Source: Tetrapyrgos nigripes (Eukaryota; Basidiomycota; Agaricomycetes; Agaricales; Campanellaceae). Taken from it: DNA of 64,000 nt. The stretch spans positions 62,001 through 126,000 of the forward strand of contig JAACJM010000074.1 in assembly GCA_013368315.1 (NCBI GenBank). The letters are read 5' to 3'. The notes beneath the pieces are model-generated. The model did not search any database, was not told the origin of the DNA, and saw nothing but the letters and a program-made list of their open reading frames with translations. A program made the position numbers and the translations under genes. Below are positions 46,062-58,805 of the stretch, in pieces. Position 1 is the stretch's first letter; every line of letters starts with the position of its first letter.

Positions 46062-49000
46062 TCAGTCCATCAAGCTGTCACTATCCATCAAACCTCCTGT
46101 GCTGTCACTGATGTCCTTGGAAATGCCGTCCTCTTCCTGTTCCTTCATCTTTGACTCGAAATCCCTATGCTCTGCAAACAGCTTTGTCCCTTCCTTCAGC
46201 TCAAATCCCCTCAACCTGTGAGAGCTGAATAACCCATCTATCAGTGTACCATCCAGTTTATATGAATTGGCAACTCTTTCTGCAACATGTCGTGGCTGTG
46301 ACCATTTTGGCAGGATTTTCCTCTCTGTCTTGAAGGTATAGTCTAGGTCACTGTGGTAGATCTGTACTAGCTGACCTTTTTGGAATACCACCTCTTTAGG
46401 AGCTCGTTTTATAACACATTTGTCAAATGCCTTCTTCCTCTGCTCTGCGTGTCTGACTGTAGCACCATAACTGTCTAGGTGTTGCTATGCAATGTAAGCC
46501 ATCTGTCTCTCCATGTCTTCCAGGCGTAGCACTGACAAGCTTTCTTCAATAGGTGTTGGTTTTGTATTGGTGACTAGGCCCAGTAGTAGTTCTTTGGGTG
46601 AAAATTTGAGGGATTTGAGGATGTGGTGGTTGATGTGCCAGAGTGCCTCATCGAGGTGATTTGGCCACATATCCAGTAAGTCCTCCATCTTGACATTCTT
46701 GTATTCGTCTTCTCCCAACCCCAGTGTGCATAGTTGTTTCAGGACACTGAGTAGGATCTTATTTCCACCCTCAACAAGCCCATTTATCCAAGGTGAGTAT
46801 GCAGCGATGACATGTGTTTTCACCCCATATTGCTCACAATAGCTCCTAACTTCTTCACAGTTGAAATGGGTTCCACCATCACTTTGGAACACCTCCAGGG
46901 GTATGTAACCATGGAAGATCCTGCTCAAACCTTCCACAGTAGTTTTCCCACTACCTTTAACCTTGTACTTGAAGGCCCACATATGTTGTGAGTAGGAGTC
47001 CAAGTACATGCCCACTGTTGTATAAACTCCTTTTCCTTTAGGTAATGCCAGGTAGTCACCAACAAGTAACTCAAATGGGTGCCAATGTGCTACTGGCACA
47101 AGTAGCGAGTGCAGGTGTGTTTGACCGAAGTTTTTACACTTCCCATATTTGCTGATTGCCTTCAGGATGGATTTGTTGAGATTTGGGCTCCATATCTCAT
47201 CTAGCAGCCCTATCTTGATCACATCCTGTCCGAAATGGCCTCCCTTTCTATGCCTCACCTCTGCCAACTCCATTGCCTCCACTCTCGACACACACTCAAC
47301 TCTCGACCTTGCTCTTGCCCCAATACTGCCTTGTAAATGCCACAGCTTCCCCTCCTTGATCATATATCCCTCTGCACGATGTTTGGCTTACTGCTGTTGT
47401 TTAACTGTCATGCCACTGGTGAGTCCTTCCAGAGAGTCTATGACTTCAAGTAGCACAGGCTCACTGAGGAAACACTTTCACAGTACTTCCACTTCAGCAT
47501 CCACGTTGACCTGCATCACGTCATGCACTAGTCCATGTGCATGTTCCCAATCTTCGCTAACTGTCCACTCACTCCCATCACCTGGTACCCTCAGTTTCTC
47601 CTCCCACATCCAGCTCAATCCATTCACAACCACATTCTATCCTGGGATGTGTCTGACTTCCATGATGTTGTGGGCAATGATGCCATCACGCCAGCATGCA
47701 TGTGTAGTTTTGAGGTTTGGATTCAGTATGATGTCCCGGAGAGCCTGGCAGTCTGTCTCAATTTCAACTGGTGACCCCCAGATGATGTCTGAGAATTTGT
47801 CCAGCCCACACTTCAATGCAGCGAACTTCAAGAGAAATGGTTTGTACTTCTCTTCAGTCTTAGAAGTTCATTTTGACATGAATGCGATAGGGTGGGTTTT
47901 ACACACTGTGCAGCCATTTGGAAGTACAGTCTTAAAATGCTGGGACAGTACTGCTGTGAAACATTTGCAGCTGTCAGATGTGACAATGAAGGGAGTCCCA
48001 TCAAATTTGGGGCATTTCAGTACAAGTTTGGAGGTAAGCAGCTATTTTAGCTCAATGAAGGATTCAGTGTGTTGATGTGTCCACAGGTTTGCTAGCTTGT
48101 GTCTCTGTTTTAGATTTCGGTATGTGGTTTTTGAGCATGGGTTGGGTAGTGGAATGTTGACTAGGTTTATCAAAGGCCCTTCCACCTTGGCATAGTCCTT
48201 GATCAGGTCCTGGAAGTGACTAGTTAGCCCAAGGAAGGATTTGAGGTTGAGGGCATCATCTGGCTGCTGCCAGTCGACTATGGCTGTCAGCTTTGTCAAA
48301 TCTGGTGTTACACCCTGTGGTCCAATGTTGGCACCAGCAAACACACCCCTTTTCACAAAGAAACTGGATTTGGCTGCTGATAATGACAGCTTCTTCTCCT
48401 TGACCTTCTCCAACAACCTGGTAAGCTTTGCCATCATCTTGTCAAACGTATCTGCTGCTGATGCCCCATCATCTACAAATAGCTCCAAAACCCCATCTGC
48501 CAGAAGGTCGCCCAACAGACTTGCTGTCATGTGTGCAAATGTTGAGGGTGCACTGGTGAGTCCAAACGGCATGTGCTTGTACCAAAAGTAACCTCTTCCT
48601 TCAGCATAAAAGCATGTATAGGATTGAGAATCAGGGTCTACTTCACAGGCGTAGAAGCCTGATGTGAAGTTGAAGAGGGATAGGTAGCGGTGACTGCTTA
48701 TGTGCTGTTGCTTGGCCCAGATATCACCTTGAGGCATGGGTGCTACTTTGGTGACCTTGTTGATGGCATCAAAATCCTGACAGATCCTCCACTTTTGCAC
48801 AGGTTTTTCTCTGGGTTCTTCTGCAATTGTTGGAGGTCGTGGTGGGAGAGGAAATGATGGTGGTAGTCCAGTGAGCACACACTGGTCATTGAGACAGTGT
48901 TGCAGCTCTTCTAGTGTCAATCCACCTCCTTCATGTGCTTTTTTTGTGCCAGTGTCATTGGCAAAACACATTTGACCTGGTCTGGGTGGTAACTCTCGAT

Positions 49001-50286
49001 AATCCCAGCTTCCAGCATCTCGTCTATCTTTTTGTTGAAGAACTTTCTTTGTGGAGGTGTTAGGGTCCATTGGTGGACATTTTTCAGGAATGAGGTATTA
49101 TCCAGTATGTTGAGTTTGTGTACAGCTCCCTCTACTGTATGTACCTCACTAACAGACAGTGCGAAGCAGTCTGCATATGAACACAGCAATGACACCACCT
49201 GCCTCTGCTCCTCTTCTGTTAAGTCATTGCCTATGGTGACTTCTTTCAAGACATGGTCGACTCTCACCAGCAGGAATGGGTTGGTTTTCTGGGTGAAGAC
49301 ATTATCTTCTGTCAAGCCTTCTATGGGGATGTTGGTTCTGAGTGGTCCTTCTACCAAGGTCCTGTCCTCCAAAATGTGGCATATAGGATGATCTGAAAGC
49401 TGGTCTGTGTTAATCACTGGTTCTATAGATGCAGAGACTTGGATGGGGACTTCCCTCAAGGGGGGTGCACGACTACCCCCTGCAAAGTTCTTCTTGTGCT
49501 TCATCTTTGTGAATGTTGTCCATCTACACTTCCCGACTATTCTCGCCTTCCTCTTCACTACTCCCGTTCTTTGTTTCGCCTTATTCTCAATGATCTCATC
49601 CTTTGTCTCTCTCTGTAAGGCCTTTTTCTTCCTTTTTCATACATTACGTTTATTGTTCCTCTTAGCCCATACTCTTGCAAAGACATTGATGCCTTGCCAA
49701 TGCCAGAAGATCTATGGCTCCTCTTCATCCTCTATTTCCTCTAGTGTGACCATATATTTGAAGGTATGTTGAGGTTTATCCACAGCTACCATGGTGATAG
49801 GATTAGTAACACTCTTGTTTTGTACCAGGTTATCGCTTTGGACTTGCCTCAAGGGGGGTTCATTCTGATTGCCCCCCATTTCATGTTCATGCTTCTTCAA
49901 GAGTTCATTTTGCAGAATTGCTGTGTCAGACCCCAAAGGTATGCATATTGTGTCTTCTTCATAGTTGTGATTTGCCCTAAACTCCTTCAGTATTGGTTTC
50001 CCAACCAGGAACTCCCAGGCTCCACCACTGTCGAACACAACATTCCTTCCACTTCCACTCCTCCAAGTACCATTCTGCCTCTCCAGCATGCCAGACTGGG
50101 TACTATAGTGCCATTTGCCATATGTAGTCTTTTGCGAGATGTATCCCAACCAGTAAGTCTTCCTTTGACATTGTTATAGACCTCTTCTGACATTGCTGCT
50201 ACCATAGCACCATTGTCAAAAAATCCTTTCACCACCACCACCTTGTCCAAACTGACAATTCCCAAATCATGGACAAAAGGTACCAC
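46062..50286 (-). pseudogene. Ty3/gypsy pol: protease, RT, RNase H, integrase (frame-broken)
   Basis: 50286-49990: aspartic-protease-like KGFFDNGAMVAAM (Asp-Asn-Gly instead of the usual Asp-Ser/Thr-Gly). 49558-48042: RT with WRICQDFDAIN, KHMPFGLTSAPSTF and catalytic LFVDDG, then FAGANIGPQGVTPDL and SFLGLTSHF. 47831-47637: RNase H piece ALKCGLDKFSD, IETDCQALRDIIL. 47363-46485: integrase with LLVGDYLAL, FQSDGGTHF and NGLVEGGNK, with 35 residues between the second Asp and Glu (D,D35E). The zinc finger has the two His (HRKGGH) but only one clear Cys. 46391-46062: C-terminal integrase part (FQKGQLVQIYHSDLDYTF). Frame breaks at about 49000, 47850 and 47390-47640 make it non-functional as read. Confidence 0.85.
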
Positions 50287-50684
50287 TCTTGCATCTTCCT
50301 CTCATACTGTGTAGAGATTAACAACCTCATATTCAGACTGTGTGATTACATTGAGAATGGGTGTGTGACTATTTTTGGTCCATGTGGGGCTTTCAGTGCT
50401 TTCCCTAGGCAGAGCCTCCTCCTGTCTAGGGACTCCTACTCCTCCAAGCCTTCCATTGCTGTGGGCCATCTGTTCAGCATTTACACAGCTGGCCCTTCTC
50501 CATTTCCCTCACCTTCACTTCCATATGCTTGTTCATGCCCATATCCTCCAAAACCATACCCCCCATAGCTGCCAGACCCATAATCCACAAAAGCCATTAC
50601 AACACTGTTGGGGTCATCTCGCAGGTACAGCCCAAGCTTGTAGCTACACAGCTGCCTCCACGCCCTCTCTTTCTCATTGAGTGT

Positions 50685-51812
50685 TCAGTTTTGACATGTA
50701 TCACTCTGGTGTCCACCTTTCCCACACTGGAAGCACTTGCCAGTACAGACATTGGAGGTTCCTGGCTCAAGGGGATAGGGATGTTCAAATGTGACCAGGA
50801 TAGTGATCCCTCCATGCCATTGAGCCCACTCATCCTTCTGGGCATTGTATGCCTGCCGTCCTGTTTCCATATTTGGATGACATATCAAGGCCATAATGTT
50901 GCAACATAGAACAGATCTCTGTTCTTCAGTGAGCTGGGGTCTCTGCTGTGCTTGGCCAAATATTCCTCCCCTCTGTCCATAACTGAAACCTCCTCGACCT
51001 CAAAAACCTCCACCTCCACTATAATCTCCACCATATCCTCCTCTAAAACCAGCACCATTATATCCTCCTCTGTATCCCCTGTCACCACCATATGCATTGC
51101 CAAAACTGTTCACTGCAAAAGCACCATCACCACCTCCAAGTGTTGTAGACACTAGTCACCCAGCAATACCCTTGGTTGGTGATTCAGGTGCCTTGGTGGC
51201 AGATCCCAGCAGGCAGTTCAAATACTCAACCCTTTCCTTCTCCTTCTTCCAGTCCTCAACAGCATCCTTGATGATCTCTAAATCCACCTTCTTCATTGCC
51301 TCCACAAATGATTTCCAGTCCTTGTGTGTGCTTCCCATGTTGTCACAAATGACCTTGGGAAGTTTCCTGTGTATGTCTGGAATAAGGAGTGCACTTTCAA
51401 AGATCTTCACCTGCTTGGCAAGTCCCTCTAAATCCATTGCCGCTTTGACATGGCTCCAGACTGATATCCCCCCTTTGTCAACCTTCTTCATCAATTTGTC
51501 CTCCTCTAGCATGTACTCCATTAGCTCTGTGATGTAGTGGGATGGTTCTTTTTTGATCTGCGTAATGTGTGGCCATTTCTTCTCAAACTCCACCTCCAAC
51601 TCCTCCCATGTTGTAGGTGGGTCAGCTGTGTCCATCAACTCTAGATACCACTCCTCTGCGGCAGACCCTGGGTACAGGAAATTCTTCAAAGTTTTGACCA
51701 TTCTGGCCTCCATCATCTCCAAACCCAGCAGGTATATTCTGGTTTGCTTGAACCAAACTGCCACATTTTTGTTGTTGTCAGAGTCACCAGTGAAGAGTTG
51801 TTGTGTTGTCAT
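50685..51812 (-). CDS. Ty3/gypsy gag
   Basis: MTTQQLFTGDSDNNKNVAVW from 51812 opens a 218-residue capsid-like ORF with the retrotransposon gag pattern (FKQTRIYLLG, FLYPGSAAEEWYLEL, WEELEVEFEKKWP). It stops at 51156. Beyond it a Gly-rich linker (51103-50950, another frame) leads to a zinc knuckle C-FQ-C-GKGG-H-QSDT-C (about 50700-50740). The knuckle belongs with gag but is out of frame with the capsid part, so the gene is frameshifted at about 51150. Confidence 0.75.
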
Positions 51813-52233
51813 TGTGGGCTTGGGTTTCCTCTTCCTAGTGGGGTTTTTTGGAAGGCCAGGTGCAGGCGAGGTTTCAGGAGTGTTATATGGGTGAGGATGC
51901 CTCAGAGCTTGTTAGGGATATGACGGGAGATTCTTGCCAGAGGTCGTACTCAGGTCCTGTAAGAATAGTGGAACCCAAGTTCGTTGTAGGGCTAGATTGA
52001 CCAGATGTATGATAGTATTGACCACAGTATAACACCAGGGTGTAGATAGTAGTAGGTGTTATTAGAGTGACAACTTGGAGATTGGGAATTGTGACTGTTG
52101 TATGTGTTTGGAACTGGGAACATGGATCAAACATGGATGACGTGTGGAAATTTACTGGGTTTGCTTCTGATGGGAATGGTCTGTATGTGTGGGAAAAGCT
52201 TCGTAGGGTCAAATCACGCTCTCATCACCAAGA

Positions 52234-52353
52234 TGGAGATGGCTGAGAGGGGTTGGATGGTGTAGGTGCTGATGCAGTCATGTCGTCGTTCCCTCTTGGT
52301 CTTGGCTACCTACAACAGGGTATCTAAGTGGAAGCTACTGCCAAACAAGTACA
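52234..52353 (-). repeat. 5' LTR of the Ty3/gypsy element
   Basis: 120-bp partner of 45771-45890; starts TGGAGATGGC on the plus strand and ends AAGTACA. The differences between the LTRs suggest an old insertion. Confidence 0.85.
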
Positions 52354-53702
52354 TTTTCCTGGTGTTAATCAGGTATAGGAACACTGTAGGCAAGGCAAAA
52401 GAGGTACAAGTGCAGTCCTGGTGCTGGGGATACAGGAGAGGTATGATAGAGGTGTGGGTTAGGTGTGGGTGTGCACCTGCCATTGCACCTGCTCGAATTG
52501 AGCCTGACAATTGCGAGAACACACCCATGGAGGGTGTCACTCCAGAAGATAGAACCAAAAGCCACCAACACCCTGTCCCTATGATGCTCCACCACAGCCA
52601 CCATACAGGTTGGAGGGGAAAAGGGCAGTACCACAAACAATTGATGGTTGCACCACTGAAATGTAGAGTATGTGCATGTCATATGTACATATTTCACAAT
52701 GATCTTCTAGCACTACAATTACAATGCATGTCTGTATATATGAAATGACATTTAATGTACATATGAAGAGAGAAGTATGTGCCAAAGTTTCATTGGTAAC
52801 AGAGTCCTACCTGTAGTACATTGGGCTCTAAAACCTAACTTATAAAGCCGCTGCCTATAGAGAAACATGGCCAGATGGCGAAGCTGTCATGCTTATCTTG
52901 GTACTGGCACTTAGTAAGCATTGAATTTCCCATTTGACGCGGGTTCGAACCTCAGTGGGCACTAGTAAATGCAATACAGTGGGGGTAGTAATGAGCTGAG
53001 ATAATGCTTTTTCTTTTTCGGCTACCCTAGACCCCTGTGATTTACCTGGCCGCTTATCACGGCTTATAACGACCGAAATCCGGCCCACTTATAATGAAAG
53101 CTTTCGCACAATAAGCCGCTTATCACGGCACCTTCCCATTATGGTGCTTATAAGTGCTTATGGTCCGTTATTGCGGCATTTTCAAATTTCCGACACTCTT
53201 AGCATGTTTATACAAGATAATACATTGTAATAGCTTCATAATAATTTGTACTCATTGTAATTTCTGGGAATAGCCAATTTCTGTAAAGAGTGCCTGCACA
53301 AAAGGCCATCATTCTTATTATTCATAGCAGGTGGTAGGAATGTTTGTACTATCCCATAAACTAAGAGGAACAATGGTTTTGAGAAGGAATAAGTTCATAG
53401 CAATGAAAATATTGGTGTCCGCAAAGGGGTGTCTGCAAATTTCTCATACCCGGGGGAGGAGGGGGGGAGGAGGGGCATGTACATACTTTTTGCTTGTTCT
53501 CATATGTATTATATTAAACCCGGTGATCCTCAGTATGCAGCTTACAGTTGTAACTGGGCGTAAACAAGAAAGAGATGTCTGCGCGGATATTATTTATTTA
53601 TTTATCTATCCTCAGAGACTCCCTGAACACTGAGCTTAAGCTTACTCGATGAAGGGCATACTCACTTCTTCGCTATACTGAAGGATGGGATGGGACTCGG
53701 AA
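52354..53702. other. Intergenic with tRNA-like and palindromic pieces
   Basis: No gene. Holds the tRNA-like segment 52876-52952. At 53040-53200 repeated CGGCTTAT(C/A)A and CCGCTTATCACGGC motifs in both orientations resemble the end of a DNA transposon. A G-rich run lies at 53455-53475. Confidence 0.4.
52876..52952 (+). repeat. tRNA-derived (SINE-head-like) segment
   Basis: A-box-like TGGCGAAGCTGTC (52876-52888) and near-perfect B-box GGTTCGAACCT (52942-52952), 53 nt apart. Acceptor and anticodon stems do not pair well, so it is not a working tRNA. Confidence 0.4.
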
Positions 53703-55769
53703 TCAATCATCTCCATCTATTTCTATCTCATCATCCAACTCGAGCTCCGTTATACTATCCAATACAATATTCCGACTAACCCGACTCCTCCTCAAACTCG
53801 AGACTGTTGCAAGTTCTAAATCAAGATTTTCCGATGAACATGGTATAGTGAGACTCAAATCAATCTCATAGAGCCTTTGAGAGGAGAGAATTCCTTCGTC
53901 GACTGATTTGTGAAGATTGAGAAGCATACGGGAAACCATTGCCGTGGAGACATTGAATGCGAATGTGGATAGAGGTTCTGTGGTGTAGGCCTGTGGTGGG
54001 GCAGAACCACAGAGGCAGGGGAAATTCAACAAACAGAAGGCAGAATGAATATTCTAAATACCTACCCCGGAGGCCTAAGCCACAGAGGTAAGCAAGTAGA
54101 CATGCATGCGTATGGAAAAAGCTTGACTTACATAGTATGTTATTATATTTGCAAGCGTCGCAAGCACCATGAACCTGGTATATCCATATGTCTGAGTAGT
54201 TGAAGACAACAATTTACAGCGTTGATACTTACACGTAGTATACAGCACCTGTGATATAGAACAATAAAGGAGGAGTAAGAAATTCATCGTCGATTCGTTG
54301 GTCGAAATAGGCGCGATACTCACCCTCTCTAAATAACAACGCAATCAACGGATCCGGCACCTGCGCATTGAAGCCATGATAATGTCTCATCGACCATGAT
54401 TTCCACAGTGTTAATGAAAAGATGAAAGAGTCGAAGGCTAGAAGCAGTATCCATGGGATTAGTCGGGCTGTGATAGTCGACCAATCAGAGTGAGCACGGG
54501 GTTGATATAAATACAAGTGAGAAACGCACGGAAAACACTAAGAAGACAAAGGACGAAGACGAGGATGAGCGTTCAGCATGAAGGTTCCTCTTGCCGAGCT
54601 GAAACGAAGCCACTCACGTATCGAGAGGTACAACGACCACACACCCTTCAGGATGCAATTCCATCCGCGTAATACCTTGGTCTAAGCCCTGCCACTGTAG
54701 ATGGAGATGTAGAGGACATGGATACGTATGTATACGTATGTATACGTATGGGGATGGATGGCATAGAGGCATAGAGATCAGCAAATTGTACGCCAATTAA
54801 TTATTCGGATAAAGTACCACTCACCGTACTAATCCCAGTAAACAACAAAGTCGCGACAATCATAATAATCAAAATCCGACGACTCCGTTCGTAGAGTGCG
54901 TATATGCGCAAGCAGAGGGAGCCTATGAGTGCCAGCGTGAGCGTAGATCAGGTAAACCATACCATAGGAGGATTCGAGGGATAGAACTTAAAAGTATGCC
55001 TACCGTATACAATCACAGCTCTCAACATGACCCAAACGATCCAGTAGGAATAGTATCGCATGCACCTAGATACAAACAAGGCAGTTCAGAATTAAAGGAC
55101 AGGCATGGGATTTTATCTCGATTGAAATTTACTGACACCTGGAAAATAGAGCAAAGCAAAAGGATTTGTGTTCAGAGACAGAGACATGATGTCGAAATAC
55201 AAAGGTACAAGGTCGGGATGAAATGAAGGGGAAGGGATATGTACTCACACTAGTACTCATCATAGAAAACTTCGCCACCGTCACAGGAATCTCCCCCAAT
55301 AACGCCACATATCGGATGAGGAAGAAGTAGTAAGAGGATAGGATTTTAGGCCGAGTCCAGATGTAGTTGATTTCGTCGCCTGAAACACATTTTAATGAGG
55401 TAACCATGAGTAAATACTCGTTAGGTAGGTAGAACTCACCGAAAGTGATAATATAGTCCCAGAAGAGAATCGCTACAAGTATTGTAACCAGTTTGTGGGG
55501 TAGACAAGTCGTCAGTCATCTGAAACTAAAGAAAAAAGAAGCCTACGCCTGCGCCGCAGACGTAGACGTAGACGACGAACGACGTACTTATACCCAAGAG
55601 GTACATATACCTATGAACCATTCTGTTAATCCAGAAATTAGCATCAGAACACATCACATAGAAGCACCATTGCAAGGATACAGAGTAAAGATAAGTACAG
55701 GGAAGAGGGAGCTACTCACATCTGACCCTCGATACCAACACTAACGCCGGGATTGCTACCCTGATCCAT
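53703..55769 (-). CDS. DUF6533 membrane protein, copy 3 (apparently intact)
   Basis: Start at 55769 (MDQGSNPGVSVGIEGQ). Exons are then read in order: HRYMYLL; AILFWDYIITFG; GDEINYIWTRPKILSSYYF; CMRYYSYWIVWVML; SLCLRIYALYERSRRIL; WQGLDQGITRMELHPEGC; then LIPWILLLAFDSFIFSLTLW...LIALLFREG; AVYYV; MVLATLANIITYY; and the last exon (AYTTEPLSTF...) ending EIDGDD at 53703. All junctions are GT-AG, and no stop or frameshift was seen, unlike copies 1 and 2. Several hydrophobic segments suggest about six or seven membrane spans. The family is of unknown function. The acidic C-terminus (ELELDDEIEIDGDD) is probably cytosolic (inference). Confidence 0.75.
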
Positions 55770-56620
55770 AATAATATGATGATATCTACATCAAAATATT
55801 ACGGGTTACAAGACTTCAACTCGGGACGAGACCGGACGAGATTGATTTTGCTTTTGGTGGTTGTTTTGGGTTTGATTTTAGATTGGGGTGTCGCCTTCTT
55901 TCGGAGAGGATAAGGAAGCAGAGACTGAGTGGTGAATGGGTCTGTGTAGGGACGGAAGCAGGGGAGCGAGGAAGAGGAAAGAGGGAAGAGGGAAGGAAAA
56001 TCCCCGGGAGTGTTAAAATGGCGAAGGAATTCACAATCTCCTCTATCAACTTGTCATGTGTACGTAGATTCTTATACATAGCAGCTTTTCACCGTTCGGT
56101 GTAAGTGCCAAGGTTGGTTCGGTCGCGGTTAAGTGAGTCTAACCGCATAAGTAATGGTTGGTTGGCTAATGCGGGCCTGTGGCGATGCGTGGTCCACTCA
56201 GTCCCTGCATGATCATTAGAAATTCAGAATAGGACCCTCGGAGCCACATGTGCGAGTAATAGACGAGTCGAGTCCCCGTTGACAATTCTCTAAGCTCCGA
56301 CATCTCCCTTGCACGCACGCGGTGTATGTCGTACGGTATGCACTATTCATATATAGTTGACGTATGAAGGTGCACCGTGCCTGCGTAGAGTAAAGTTTGA
56401 AACCGATGTTGAATCGGAGAAGACCACAAAACAAGTAGCAGAGCAATGGAAAAAGCGAACTTCAAGACGTATTGAATTTGAAGAACGTGTCATTAACAGA
56501 GACGCCCCAAACGAGTCGGCCTCATCATTCATAGTGCCCGATACGCTTCCTCCTCTCCTCGAGGATCGGTCTCTTCTTCGCAGACCTTAATGAATCCATT
56601 TCATTAACCCTGGCTGACCT
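55590..56620. repeat. Direct duplication, unit 1 (exon 1 and 5' flank of DUF6533 copy 3)
   Basis: Shares exon 1, promoter and upstream DNA with 57087-57965. About 155 bp at 56335-56490 is missing in unit 2. Landmarks: ACCCAAGAGGTACATATAC at the start and CCCTGGCTGACCT at the end. A short plus-strand frame (56357-56590) exists only in unit 1. Confidence 0.8.
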
Positions 56621-57086
56621 AGTATGGAGGCCTGGTTTTAATGAAAGCGTAACATATGGCCGTATGAGGAAGCCAACATAGGAAGCAGTGCGGCATGTGG
56701 CTGCAGCGTAGCTGCCAAGTGGATCAAAGGAAATTCCCATTTGGCAAAATGATTCCACGGTAGATCTCACTGGAGAAATCCTGGATTGCAAGATCCTGAC
56801 TGACATTCCGCGTATTTAGAAACACCGACTAATGATGGGCGCACTGTATAGCTCAACATGGGGCGCTAGTGAGCTAATTTTGGATGGAGAGAATGCTTAC
56901 CAAACAATGCTGGATATCTTACTGGATGTAGCTGGAAGGCATCCTGACAGATGTAGATCCAGAAATGTCCCAGTGATATCCAGCATTCAGGAGTGCTTGC
57001 CTCACAAGTGATTACTGCAGGTTCTGCAGAACAGGCACACCAGTAATTACTGTATATACAGTACAGAATATCTACGCTATGGACTG

Positions 57087-57965
57087 CTTATACCCAAGAG
57101 GTACATATACTTATGAACCATTCTGTTAATTCAGAAATTAGCATCAGAACACATCATATAGACGCACCATTGCAAGGATACAGAATAAAGATAAGTACAG
57201 GGAAGAGGGAGCTACTCACATCTGACCCTCGATACCAACACTAACGCCGGGATTGCCACCTTGAATAATAATATGATGATTTCTGCATCAAATTATTACG
57301 AGTTACAAGACTTCTCGGGACGAGACCGGACGAGCTTGATTTTGCTTTTGGTGGTGGTTTTGGGTTTGATGTTAGATTGGGGTGTCGGAGAGGATAAGGA
57401 AGCAGAGACTGAGTGATGAATGGGTCTGTGTAGGGACGGAAGCAGGGGAGCGAGGAAGAAGGAAGAGAGAACAGGGAAGGAAATTCCCCGGGAGTGTTAA
57501 AATGGCGAAGGAATTCACAATCTCATCTATCAAGTTCTTCAAGTTCTTATGTATGTTCGTAGATTCTTATAGAAGCTTTTCGCCGTTCGGCATCAGCGCC
57601 AAGTTTGGTTCAGTCCCGGTTAGGTGAGTCTACCTACATAAGTAATGGTTGGTTAATTGGCCAATGCAGGCCTGCGGCGATGTCGAGGTACACTCAGTCC
57701 CTGCATGATCATTAGAAATTCAGAATAGGACCCTCGGAGCTACATGTGCGAGTAATAGACGAGTCGAGTCCCCGTTGGCAATTCTCTAGGCTCCGACATC
57801 TCCCTTGCACGCACGCGGTGTATGTCGTAGTCATTAACAGAGACAAAGTTCCAAACGAGTCAGCCGCATCATTCATGGTGCCCGATACGCTCCCTTTTCT
57901 CCTCGATGATCGATCTATTCTTCGCAGACTTTAATGAATCTTTTTCATCGACCCTGGCTGACCTC
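57087..57965. repeat. Direct duplication, unit 2
   Basis: Begins at ACCCAAGAGGTACATATAC (57090) and ends CCCTGGCTGACCT. Exon 1 here has lost the start codon (CTTGAATAATA where unit 1 has CTGATCCATAATA), so it is a dead promoter/exon copy. The stretch 56621-57086 between the units is unique and without a gene. Confidence 0.8.
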
Positions 57966-58805
57966 GGTCCATAGACAACGGCGAAATATGAGAAGCTCGA
58001 AACCAGAGTGAAGGAGATGTGGGCCACCACTGCGTGTGACAATGACGAGGTCCAAAGGAGGAGTGTAAAGGAAAGGGAATGAGCGACGAGCGCCAAATGA
58101 GCGCTGTCAACTGTTCAGTACTGGCTTGACTCCGAGCCAGAAATTAATAAGAAAATCTCCAGAAAATCGTATCAAACTCCTTATAAGCAACGGCGCCATT
58201 TCAAATTGCCTTTTTTGGACCAATCTTTCTTTTTAAGACCACATAGCTTGCACTTGCTTGGCTACAACTTGCTGATCTGGGCCAGCCTGCTCCTATCGGC
58301 GATGCCTGATGGACTTTGTGACACGCTTGAGCTCCTGCTCTCTTTCTCACGTTTATCGTTGTCATATGTTTTTTTTGATAAGTTGTTGATAAGTACTGTG
58401 TCCCTGGAATTTGCTTGCAATTTGGTTTGACTTTTCAGCTCTCACTATGCACTTCTCTCCTCTTGCAATATGCTCTTGCTTTGGTCATTATCACTGCCAG
58501 GAAGCCGATCCATTGTAATAATTTATAAATATACGGTGATTGGTATCTATTGTAGAACTTCAGAAGACTGGCACATAAGTAGTAAGTGTTCCTGAGTCCA
58601 AATCAGTGGTAGATGGATCAGTAGTGAGTAGTGAGAAAATGGTTACAGCGGTACTACAGAATTAGAATGCTAAAGACTCGGAGTAGTTTAAGTTCAGAGT
58701 CCATTGCGAAGGGTACAAATCAGAATTAACGGTATACAGTAGAGTGGTTGACGTTGTTCATGACTTCATGAGGTTGAGTACGGTTTCGGCACAGAGTTCA
58801 GGCCT
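57966..58805. other. Intergenic, no supported gene
   Basis: Only short frames; 3' flank of the small peptide gene from 58600 on. Confidence 0.4.

Larger units (their letters stand above)
45771..52353 (-). mobile_element. Ty3/gypsy-type LTR retrotransposon, partly decayed
   Basis: Two 120-bp LTRs (TG...CA) bracket gag, protease, RT, RNase H and integrase on the minus strand. Integrase follows RT, which fixes the Ty3/gypsy order. Next to the 5' LTR a probable primer-binding site (TGGTGATGAGAG, minus strand, near 52229) lies 3 nt inside. The 5-bp flanks (GATGG and TTTTC) do not match. Confidence 0.85.

Noticed and set aside
47149..48075. 308-codon plus-strand frame
   Set aside because: Antisense to gypsy integrase/RNase H; Ser/Cys/His-rich with no family resemblance.
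53130..53200. Shared TGTCGGAA...CTTATAAG sequence with 45211-45260 as transposon ends
   Set aside because: Similarity too short and no paired end or target duplication could be found.
56357..56590. 77-codon plus-strand gene
   Set aside because: Present only in one unit of the duplication, overlaps an indel, no recognised domain; not supported as a gene.
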